Below, in pieces: positions 55,242-64,000 of a DNA stretch of 64,000 bases; the stretch's first letter is position 1, and each line of letters starts with the position of its first letter. The stretch is from CBCOTE01 sp965112965 (GTDB lineage: Bacteria; Desulfobacterota; Desulfovibrionia; Desulfovibrionales; Desulfovibrionaceae). A program made the position numbers and the translations under genes. The stretch spans positions 27,769 to 91,768 of the forward strand of contig CBCOTE010000005.1 in NCBI GenBank assembly GCA_965112965.1. Reading direction: 5' to 3'. The notes under the pieces are model-generated. The model did no database searches. It was given only the letters and a program-made list of their open reading frames with translations, and was not told where the DNA came from.

Positions 55242-57110
55242 CTATATTGGACTGCGGTCGGCTGGCTCAACTACCCCAGTCGAAAAATGACCAACGGCAT
55301 GGCCGCTATTGTAAGGCGGCAGCGAACCTCCGGCCATTATTAAATCAATGTCATCACCAGTGATAGTTTCACGTTCCAAAAGCGCTGCGGCTATAATATG
55401 AAGCACATCCGTACACTCAGTAAGTAGGCGTGTGGCCGTGGCCAGTGCCTCCTCCACCATACGCCTGACCTCAGCATCTACTAATCGGGCCGTATCCTCG
55501 CTGTAGTCCTTAAAGTGGCCTAGGTCACGGCCTATAAAGATCTCATCATGCTTGTTACCCAACGATAATGGCCCTAGAGCCTCACTCATACCCCATTGAC
55601 AAACCATACGCCGAGCCATAGCCGTGGCACGTTCGATGTCGTTGCCCGCGCCTGTAGTCTTCTCGTAGAGTACCAGCTCCTCAGCCGCGCGGCCACCCAA
55701 AAGCACGGTAAGGTTATTTTTTAGGAAGGTCTTGGTGTGCGAATGCCGATCCGCGGCCGGAAGCTGCATAGTTAGGCCCAGGGTCATACCACGGGGAATG
55801 ATAGTCACTTTATGTACCGGATCAGTACCAGGCAGCAACCTGGCCACCAGAGCATGACCGCCCTCATGGTATGCGGTGTTGCGCTTCTCTTCGTCCGAGA
55901 GGATGAGGCTACGTCGCTCTTTACCCATGAGCACCTTGTCCTTGGCGTCCTCAAAATCGTTCATGTCTACCTGGTCGTGATTTCGCTTGGCTGCGAGCAA
56001 AGCGGCCTCGTTGACCAAATTCTCGAGATCAGCGCCGGAGAAGCCCGGAGTGCCCCGGGCTAATATTTCCAAATTCACCTCATCGGAAAGAGGAGTACGG
56101 CGGCTGTGTACCTTCAAGATATACTTACGGCCACGCACATCAGGGGTGGGTACAACTACCTGGCGGTCGAAACGGCCTGGCCGGAGTAAAGCTGGGTCTA
56201 AGACATCCGGCCGGTTAGTGGCCGCAATAAGAATAACACCCTCGTTAGATTCGAAACCGTCCATTTCCACCAAGAGCTGATTCAAGGTCTGCTCTCGTTC
56301 GTCATGGCCGCCGCCTAGACCGGCGCCGCGGTGCCGGCCCACGGCATCGATCTCATCGATAAAAATAAGACAAGGAGCATTTTTCTTGCCCTGGACGAAC
56401 AGGTCACGCACACGGGCCGCGCCAACACCCACAAACATCTCTACAAAATCTGAACCAGAAATGGAAAAAAAAGGCACATCAGCCTCTCCGGCTACGGCCC
56501 GGGCTAGCAAAGTCTTACCTGTGCCAGGAGGCCCCACTAAGAGCACACCTTTGGGGATGCGGCCGCCCAGACGGGTAAACTTTTTAGGTTCGCTCAAAAA
56601 CTCCACGACCTCAGTCAACTCTTCCTTAGCTTCGTCTACACCGGCTACGTCGGCAAAGGTAGCCTTGCCCGAATCTTGAGAGATAAGACGAGCCCGAGAA
56701 CGGCCGAAGCTCATGGATTTGCCCCCACCGGCCTGCATCTGGCGCATAAAGAATACCCATACACCAATGAGCAACAACATAGGAAACCAAGAAATGAAAA
56801 TGGTCATATACCAAGGGGCTTCCTCTTCAGGCTCAGACTCTACCCGGACCTTTTTTTCAATAAGGGTCTGGACCAAGCCCGGGTCTTCTGGGGCGTAAGT
56901 AAGGAACATCTGTCCCTCCACGGTCTTGCCCAAAATCTTGCGGCCTTGAATACGGACCTCGAACACGTCGCCCTTGCGCACCCGCTCCAAAAAATCCGAG
57001 TAAGAGAACTTGTGCTGTGCCGTGTGAGGCTGGTTAAATAAGTTAAAAAGCACGATCATCACTAGAGAGATTGTGGCCCATAAAAATATGTTTTTGGTGA
57101 ACGAGTTCAC
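55242..57110 (-). CDS. ftsH: ATP-dependent zinc metalloprotease FtsH
   Basis: Membrane-bound AAA+ protease that degrades damaged membrane proteins and regulators such as LpxC. The 622-aa product has two N-terminal membrane helices (about 8-26 and 101-121) around a periplasmic domain. The AAA domain has Walker A GPPGTGKT (193-200), Walker B LIFIDEIDAVGR and the SRH. The protease domain has zinc ligands H415, H419 (HEGGH, usually HEAGH) and D491. Pore motif FVGVGAARVRD is intact. The start is a GTG at 57110 with GGGAGG 9-10 bases upstream. It heads the minus-strand block and diverges from selC. Confidence 0.98.
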   Translation of the reverse strand: MNSFTKNIFLWATISLVMIVLFNLFNQPHTAQHKFSYSDFLERVRKGDVFEVRIQGRKILGKTVEGQMFLTYAPEDPGLVQTLIEKKVRVESEPEEEAPWYMTIFISWFPMLLLIGVWVFFMRQMQAGGGKSMSFGRSRARLISQDSGKATFADVAGVDEAKEELTEVVEFLSEPKKFTRLGGRIPKGVLLVGPPGTGKTLLARAVAGEADVPFFSISGSDFVEMFVGVGAARVRDLFVQGKKNAPCLIFIDEIDAVGRHRGAGLGGGHDEREQTLNQLLVEMDGFESNEGVILIAATNRPDVLDPALLRPGRFDRQVVVPTPDVRGRKYILKVHSRRTPLSDEVNLEILARGTPGFSGADLENLVNEAALLAAKRNHDQVDMNDFEDAKDKVLMGKERRSLILSDEEKRNTAYHEGGHALVARLLPGTDPVHKVTIIPRGMTLGLTMQLPAADRHSHTKTFLKNNLTVLLGGRAAEELVLYEKTTGAGNDIERATAMARRMVCQWGMSEALGPLSLGNKHDEIFIGRDLGHFKDYSEDTARLVDAEVRRMVEEALATATRLLTECTDVLHIIAAALLERETITGDDIDLIMAGGSLPPYNSGHAVGHFSTGVVEPADRSPI

Positions 57111-57326
57111 GCGTGCGGTCCTCCCGGCGCCCGGTATAGCGCCCAGGGTCTTAGGTCTAAAGCAAGATAAAACGATTCAGAGCATTTGGCAATGGGCAGC
57201 GTCGATAATCACGCTGATAATAGCCCACGCCGTCTCTCCCTCACAGCATAAGCCTCCCCGTGAAGCTCATGCAAAACACTTGAATAGCAGTCTACAGTCT
57301 GCTAAGCAAGATTCTTTCCAAACATC
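57111..57326. promoter_or_regulatory. Divergent ftsH / selC intergenic region
   Basis: These 216 bases must hold the promoters for ftsH (minus) and selC (plus). An ftsH ribosome-binding site GGGAGG is visible near 57120-57125. AGCAG and CTGCT (about 57286-57303) could pair just before selC. I cannot assign -35/-10 boxes with confidence. Confidence 0.45.
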
Positions 57327-57420
57327 GGAAGCGTATCGTCACCGGTGTGGCGTCTGGACTTCAAATCCAGTGGAACGATTAACCCCGTTCGGTAGGTTCG
57401 ACTCCTATACGCTTCCGCCA
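57327..57420 (+). tRNA. selC: Selenocysteine tRNA, anticodon TCA
   Basis: The 94-nt gene has every hallmark of bacterial tRNA-Sec. There is an 8-bp acceptor stem (57327-57334 with 57409-57416), a 6-bp D stem with a 4-base loop (57337-57342 and 57347-57352) and anticodon TCA at 57361-57363 in loop CTTCAAA. A long variable arm (GAACG/CGTTC) and a T arm with TTCGACT follow, and CCA is encoded. It decodes in-frame UGA as selenocysteine with SelB. No selA, selB or selenoprotein gene is recognised in this window. Its survival in an eroding genome implies at least one selenoprotein is still needed, for example a formate dehydrogenase or hydrogenase elsewhere. Confidence 0.98.
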
Positions 57421-57609
57421 CCATCGCCTCGTTCGTCTTGATGTGTTGTGCTAATGCATACTATAGAAGGTATACCGCTATTTGGACAAAAAAAAATAAA
57501 CGCGCCATCCGTAGGGCTACATACTGCACTAGGTGACCCACTACGGGATAATGGACATTCGAACATATCAAACAGATAACGTCCCAACTTTTTAGATATT
57601 GCTACCAAC

Positions 57610-58629
57610 ATGCACCATTTCTGCACCTACTTCGATCATCGCTACCTGGGAAAGGGTCTAGCATTGCTCACATCCCTGCGACGCCACTGCCCTGAGGCCA
57701 TATTATGGGTCCTTGCCTTAACCGAGACCTGCCGTACCTTAATATCACAGGGCCACCAAGGAATCGAAGTCATCGACCTTGACGAGGTCGAGGACGAAAT
57801 CCTACGTACAGCGCGACGAAACCGCTCTCTTATAGAATATTACTTCACTTTGACCCCAGTCCTGCCACTATACTTGCTCACGCACCGACCGGAAATTGAC
57901 CGAATAACCTACGTTGATTGTGATACTTGGTTCTTCACCTCTCCAGTACCCGTCCTGAACGAGTTGGGGAATGCCTCTATCGGCATAACTCCCCATAGGT
58001 TTACTGCTCCTTATCACCATCTAGAAATATACGGCCGTTACAACGTAGGATGGATGACCTTCCGTCATGATAAAAATGCCTTAGCCTGTCTGCACTGGTA
58101 TCGCGATCGGTGCATCGAATGGTGCTACGACCGGGTCGAAAAAGAACGCTTTGCTGATCAAAAATACCTCGACTATATTTTCCAACATATCGCCGGAGTA
58201 CGCAGCATCGACCATCCTGGAGTTAATTTGGCTCCCTGGAACGTAATGGGACATTGGATTGTCAACAACAATGGTAAGATCACCGTAGACGGCCAGCCTT
58301 TGGTCCATTTTCACTTCCACGGCCTACAACGACTGGCATGGCATTTCTACGATACTGGCCTGGCGGCTTATGGCGGCCAGTTGACCCCAACTCTGCGCGA
58401 GTATATCTACCGCCCATATCTGCGTGAAGTCTGTCACGTCGAATCTAAATTCGCTACCCAAATAGTACCCAATACCAAAAAAAAAGAAATGGACAGCCTG
58501 CGCCCGAACGGCACAAACTTCACCTACCTACAGATCACGTTTCCCCATCTCTTCGAACAGCTACGCATGACCAAACGGCTGCTGCGTGTCCTAACTGCCA
58601 GGACAATGATAGCCTGCCGGAATTCTTGA
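57610..58629 (+). CDS. Putative glycosyltransferase (GT-A fold)
   Basis: A 339-aa protein of a widespread family of putative sugar transferases. MHHFCTYFDHRYLGKGLAL is the usual beginning (nucleotide-sugar binding strand). NRSLIEYYFTLTPVLPLYLL precedes the D-x-D motif in TYVDCDTWFF (about residues 99-108), and PHRF, YGRYNVGWMTFR, RFADQKYLD, GVNLAPWN and FHFHGL follow, all typical of the family. The fold suggests transfer of a sugar from a nucleotide donor, perhaps to surface polysaccharide, but no acceptor is known. The last 60 residues are more variable. It has no clear ribosome-binding site. It lies 189 bases after selC in the same direction. Confidence 0.75.
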   Translation: MHHFCTYFDHRYLGKGLALLTSLRRHCPEAILWVLALTETCRTLISQGHQGIEVIDLDEVEDEILRTARRNRSLIEYYFTLTPVLPLYLLTHRPEIDRITYVDCDTWFFTSPVPVLNELGNASIGITPHRFTAPYHHLEIYGRYNVGWMTFRHDKNALACLHWYRDRCIEWCYDRVEKERFADQKYLDYIFQHIAGVRSIDHPGVNLAPWNVMGHWIVNNNGKITVDGQPLVHFHFHGLQRLAWHFYDTGLAAYGGQLTPTLREYIYRPYLREVCHVESKFATQIVPNTKKKEMDSLRPNGTNFTYLQITFPHLFEQLRMTKRLLRVLTARTMIACRNS

Positions 58630-58809
58630 CCCTCTCTATCACCACCCGTATTAGCTGCACTCTGCCAAATTTATCATTTTATTTAAATAAATCGTCCATA
58701 GTTTTACCGAATCTAAATCGGGGTATAGTCGATATCTATCTAGCAAAGTACGACCGACTCTTCTACCATTAACGGCGCCATCCGCCCCAACCACCACCCG
58801 AGGCAACGT

Positions 58810-59433
58810 ATGGCTATCCCCCTCGACAGCCTATTTATAAGCGCTGTACTCGACAAGCCTGTAATCAGCATTTCAGACCACCGTCTGGGTCAAGTTATCG
58901 ACTTGACCATGATCCCAACTGAGCCCTTGCCCTCAATCTCTTTCGTCCTGGTCAAACGCGGTAGATCTACCACTGCTGTGCCATGGCGCCAAATAAATCT
59001 ATTCACTGCTTTATTTGTCCAAATAAACAACGCCAACCCAGAGACCTTCGACCGGTCGTGGCAAAATGAAATCCTCATAGGTCGCGATATTCTAGACAAA
59101 CAAATAGTAGATGTGGAAGGAACCAAGGTAGCACGAGTCAATGACTTGAGACTGGAACGATACCGCGATCAGCTATACATCGTCTCAGTAGACGTGAGCG
59201 TGACTGGCTTGGCCCGCCGCTTGGGACAAAAACGCTTCTGGACTGCAATAGTTAGACTTTGCGGCCGCACTCTACCACACCATGAAATAAGCTGGCAATA
59301 CGTACAACCCATGAATACAAACCTCTCACAACTGACCCTAACTCTAGCCCGGGATCGACTCAAGGACATACACTCCTTGGACATCAATGCTCAGGCCGTG
59401 CTACAATCTCTGAGCTTAAAAAATCGTGTATAA
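58810..59433 (+). CDS. PRC-barrel protein, truncated MgtE-N/CBS family member
   Basis: The 207-aa product holds two PRC-barrel-like halves. The first has DKPVISISDHRLGQVIDL and LVKRGRSTTAVPWRQI, the second LDKQIVDVEGTKVARVNDLRL. ISWQYVQP and LTLARDRLKDIHSLDI mark the start of an MgtE N-terminal-type helical region. In related genomes such proteins continue with that region and a CBS pair and stand beside an Nramp transporter, as here. In this copy the frame ends at 59433; the next bases, read in another frame, continue the family (KIIDKLESKRDSQLFS), so the C-terminal half was lost by frameshift. It may act as a cytoplasmic metal sensor or gate for the neighbour. The PRC part may still work alone, or the gene may be dying. 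Confidence 0.65.
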   Translation: MAIPLDSLFISAVLDKPVISISDHRLGQVIDLTMIPTEPLPSISFVLVKRGRSTTAVPWRQINLFTALFVQINNANPETFDRSWQNEILIGRDILDKQIVDVEGTKVARVNDLRLERYRDQLYIVSVDVSVTGLARRLGQKRFWTAIVRLCGRTLPHHEISWQYVQPMNTNLSQLTLTLARDRLKDIHSLDINAQAVLQSLSLKNRV

Positions 59434-59936
59434 AATCATCGACAAGCTCGAATCCAAACGAGACAGCCAGCTATTCAGCTAGTTTGCCAGCAAAAAAAAC
59501 TAAGAGCTGCCTGTCTCATAGATGCTGGTGGTGCTAAAAGGTCTACAAAAAATTCTGGGTCCATAGACGAATACCGACGACGATCTCATAAACGATAGAG
59601 TTCACGGCCGTTGACTACAGACGTCTTGGTAGATGAGGTCTTCGTCATGGTCAAGCGACATTGTATAAACATAAAAATGGCTCTAATTAGTCAGCCTGTA
59701 CAACCTACTGACTACCCCGTTGACTAAATGGCCAGACGGTCATAACCGCCAAAAGTAGGAGTGTTGGCCCAATGATACGCCGAAAAATAATAAGCTACTC
59801 GTACAAGTACAAATTTTAAGGATACCTGTCCAGCATCGTCATGCCGTCAGTGTGCTAAAATCGATTTATGGATTTCGCCCTCAAATAGAAGAGCAAGTTC
59901 TAACTCCGGCTGAACCGGCCTACCTGCAGACTATAT
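59434..59936 (+). pseudogene. Lost C-terminal half of the PRC-barrel/MgtE-N protein
   Basis: Directly after the stop, one frame over, KIIDKLESKRDSQLFS then FASKKN (59433-59500) resembles the RVIDALDxETAADAL start of the MgtE N-terminal helical repeats. Further on only short open pieces remain. A CBS domain would be expected but cannot be read. The Nramp gene starts at 59937, so this interval is about the size needed for part of the missing half. Confidence 0.5.
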
Positions 59937-61202
59937 ATGATCAAACGACTTAAATGGCGAAGCGTTGGCCTCTTCTTCTCACTACTCGGCCCAGGAATCA
60001 TAACCGCCAACGTGGACAACGACGCCGGCGGCATCACTACTTACTCCCTGGCCGGAGCCCACTACGGCTATTCATTATTATGGATACTCCTGCCCATTAC
60101 TGTGGCCCTTGTGGTAGTGCAAGAAATGTGCGCTCGTATGGGCGCCGTGACTGGCAAGGGACTCTCGGGCCTAATTCGCGAGTCTTTCGGAGTCAAAATC
60201 ACCTTCTATGTCATGATCGCTCTATATCTGACTAACTTTAGCAATACCATCTCTGAGTTTGCTGGCATCGCAGCGAGCATGGAGATCTTTGGGATATCCA
60301 AGCTCGTCTCGGTACCGGCTAGCGCCCTTATCGTATGGCTGCTCATCGTCAAGGGCTCCTACCGAACCGTAGAAAAAATTTTCCTCGTAGCCTGCCTAGT
60401 ATATATAGCCTACCCAATTGCCGCGATTATGTCCTGTAGCGAATGGTTGGTGGTAGCCCGAGAAACCTTCATACCGCACTTCGTACCTGAAGCCGGGTAC
60501 ATATCCATGATGATCGGCATCATAGGTACCACCATCGCCCCATGGATGCAGTTCTACCAACAAGCCTCTGTGGTAGAAAAAGGCATCGTCAAAGAGCATT
60601 ATAACTTCACCAAGCTAGATGTATACATCGGCTGCCTATTTGCAATGATAGTAGCCTTCTTCATCGTAGTGGCCTGCGCCGCAACCATCCACAAACAGGG
60701 ACTATACGTTAAGACCACGGCCAATGCGGCCTTGGCTCTAGCTCCGATTGGTGGACGACACGCCGCAACCCTCTTCGCCTTCGGGCTTTTCAATGCCTCC
60801 CTTTTTGCAGCCTGCGTTTTGCCACTCTCCACTTCATACTCCATCTGTGAGGCCATAGGCTGGGAGTTAGGCATTAACAAAGACTTTACACGTGCCCCGC
60901 AGTTCTTCTGGCTATTCACAGTGACCATCGTTATCAGTGGAGTCATAATCCTACTACCTCACGCCCTGCTTATCGACATAATGTATTACTCCCAAGTGCT
61001 CAACGGCGCGATACTCCCTATCATACTTATCTCCATACAACGGCTGGTCAATGACCGCCGACTCATGGGGGATTTTATCAACGGCCCTATGTACAATACT
61101 GTGGCCTGGATCGTAGTGACCGGCACGACCCTACTCACCACAGCCATGACATTGGACCTCATAGTCCCTGGATTGCTCCGACGGCTGTTCGGGCAATATT
61201 AA
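59937..61202 (+). CDS. Nramp-family divalent metal transporter, atypical motifs
   Basis: A 421-aa multi-spanning protein (about 11 helices) of the Nramp superfamily. The helix-1 region reads GPGIITANVDNDAGGITTYS, aligning with the GPGxLxxxxxIDPGN region of MntH-type proteins, but the DPGN itself is DNDAGG. The helix-6 region reads GTTIAPWMQFYQQ where MntH has the (A/M)PHN motif, so the metal-ligand methionine seems to be absent. These changes suggest a branch other than the classical Mn/Fe importers; Mg2+ or another ion is possible. The PRC-barrel/MgtE-type partner upstream points the same way. The ATG is the only reasonable start. Length is normal and no disruption is seen. Confidence 0.8.
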   Translation: MIKRLKWRSVGLFFSLLGPGIITANVDNDAGGITTYSLAGAHYGYSLLWILLPITVALVVVQEMCARMGAVTGKGLSGLIRESFGVKITFYVMIALYLTNFSNTISEFAGIAASMEIFGISKLVSVPASALIVWLLIVKGSYRTVEKIFLVACLVYIAYPIAAIMSCSEWLVVARETFIPHFVPEAGYISMMIGIIGTTIAPWMQFYQQASVVEKGIVKEHYNFTKLDVYIGCLFAMIVAFFIVVACAATIHKQGLYVKTTANAALALAPIGGRHAATLFAFGLFNASLFAACVLPLSTSYSICEAIGWELGINKDFTRAPQFFWLFTVTIVISGVIILLPHALLIDIMYYSQVLNGAILPIILISIQRLVNDRRLMGDFINGPMYNTVAWIVVTGTTLLTTAMTLDLIVPGLLRRLFGQY

Positions 61203-62833
61203 GTCTGCGCCCCACCTAGTGCACAGAGATGGAACCATAATTTTATCAATAATGATATACCAATAAAAACATGCAGAGGACATCGAGAGGTAGCCGCTGA
61301 TATCCCCATATCCCACACGGAATATCCCAACTATCACACAAAGACAGACCTCATGTTGCTTAGTCTTAGCGTCAGCATCATCCTGAACGTCACCCTCGTA
61401 ATCCTCTTACCCGCTGAGATTATTCTAGCGGTCATCATCTTCATAATAAACGGTACCATATAAAAATTAGCTAAAGTTCAGCTGCCTGAACCATAAATAT
61501 ACGACCCGAATCGCCGCAGATATTTCAGTCCTGCACAAGGCTACCGAGCAAACTGCCTGTCTAAATACTCCCTGCCATATGTGCCTCCATGAAACCTTCT
61601 ACTTACTGTAGCCGTCTACAGCCGACTACTCCTAACTTTACACCACAGCAACTAGATTGAACCGGTATAATAATTCTGCATTTTGCCAATTAGCTAGTGT
61701 ACGCACAGCATACAGGCCTGAGGCAATACCGGCAGTAGTAGCACCCCCTATCCGACAGTTGACCAGATGGAGCCTACCTTAACCTCATTCATCTGGTTAA
61801 TCTTCACGGTGCAGAAGTCCGGGACCATATTTTCGATATTCTTTTTCTAAGCCAGACACTGCAGTCTGGGTAGAAACGACTACGGAACACGCACCATATG
61901 CGTCAACGGCGCGGTCTAGGCTATGCCATTTCAGTTAAAAACTATTAGCGAGCTAAACTATAACCAGCCCAGTACTCTCTCGGAGCACGGTCTGTAGCTG
62001 CATGCCATTAGGGCGACCTACTCCTGACCAAAATAACTTGGACAACCTGTGCTAAGTAGTAAGAACTACCATAAAAAAAATAACGGTACTCAACTGCCTG
62101 GGAACTGAAGTACTAGTCTATGGCCTTTAACAGCTAGTCTATATTTCGACAACTCCCGGGGCATATGCTACCATTTAGCCTCATTAGCCCCATTTAGGCC
62201 TTGCTAAACCGGCCCAAATAAACTTTATAATGATCTTCCAGGCCCTATTTTTTTGACTGATGACATTAAATAGAGAGAGCATGCCTAACTCTGGAATTAT
62301 CTCTGAACCACAAAAACACTGTGGTGAAAAGCAGATTTGTTGGCAGATAAAATGGATAGTCTAATTAGTGTCACCTACGAAAATCTAGCCCCAATCAGCC
62401 CTGACTGCGACTGCCAGTGGATCAACATGAGTTCAACTGACAGCACTGGTAATAGTGTTGCCTACTAAATAGACGTAGCACAGTAGACCACTAACTCACT
62501 AACCAACTCACGTTCTACCAAGTCCACCTTAAAAAAGGTAGGCCGAGGCCCTGTCGTTGATAAAAAATCTGACGCAAGATACGAACAAACTCAATAATAT
62601 CTGCACCCTTCATAGTTTTCAGACGATGTAACGCTTATAAGCCATAAGAACCCTCCGCGGACGGTAATCTTCCAAATATAATTCCGCAACATACCACCAC
62701 CATCCAAAACCGCTAATAAACCTAATCAACTACTATTTTTTTTGTTACTACCCTCTTTTCAAACACCCCGCATTAGAGTAAGTATTAAAAAAACGTTGTA
62801 TAAAATGACCGGAATGAAGCTATCGTTTGTCCT
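61203..62833. other. Decayed tract, 1.6 kb, not identified
   Basis: Just after the transporter, 61353-61460 (+) encodes a hydrophobic stretch (LSVSIILNVTLVILL and onward), a piece of a membrane protein. Near 61786-61860 a piece LVNLHGAEVRDHIFDILFL loosely resembles the end of a STAS domain. Neither is firm. The rest shows only stops and A/C-rich sequence. Confidence 0.45.

Positions 62834-64000
<1,167 letters not shown>

Overview
The window looks like a piece of a eroding bacterial genome, most likely from a host-associated relative of Desulfovibrio (Desulfobacterota). The protein sequences and the order ftsH-folP-cdaA-ybbR-glmM-galU, with envC-ctpA-polysaccharide deacetylase-ndk, a CofD-related protein, a PRC-barrel protein beside an Nramp transporter, and a selenocysteine tRNA, fit that group; this rests on remembered family sequences, not on a search. 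By my count about 21 kb of 64 kb (roughly one third) is intact gene. Much of the rest, where I can read it, is not ordinary spacer: it holds decayed genes, with family motifs scattered over several frames and broken by stops.

Layout. 1-16.6 kb: long decayed tracts around an intact tyrosine recombinase (3456-4547), an FmdB-type zinc ribbon (9048-9278) and an AMIN-domain protein (15668-16597, minus). 17.7-26.5 kb: an Smr-domain protein, then wreckage that includes pstB and phoU. 26.5-32 kb: CofD-like protein, dut and argD. 32-41.6 kb: a dead amino-acid ABC permease, an endonuclease III-like glycosylase, a dead envC, intact ctpA, a dead polysaccharide deacetylase and ndk. 41.6-47.2 kb: wreckage with a dnaJ head and a dead macA-macB efflux pair. 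47.2-57.1 kb (minus): the one dense block, priA, galU, glmM, ybbR, cdaA, dead folP and ftsH. 57.3-64 kb (plus): selC, a glycosyltransferase, a PRC-barrel protein, an Nramp-type transporter and an AI-2E family permease, ending in (CTA)18 that runs to the window edge.

Retained genes serve envelope precursor supply (glmM, galU), c-di-AMP signalling (cdaA, ybbR), proteolysis (ftsH, ctpA), nucleotide hygiene (dut, ndk), DNA maintenance (xer, priA, the glycosylase), metal or solute transport and selenocysteine decoding. Lost functions include dihydropteroate synthesis, the PstB-PhoU phosphate module, an EnvC-type amidase activator, polar amino-acid uptake and a MacAB-type pump. That pattern suggests recent restriction to a nutrient-supplying niche. 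All pseudogene calls were made by eye from translated motifs, so their ends are approximate.
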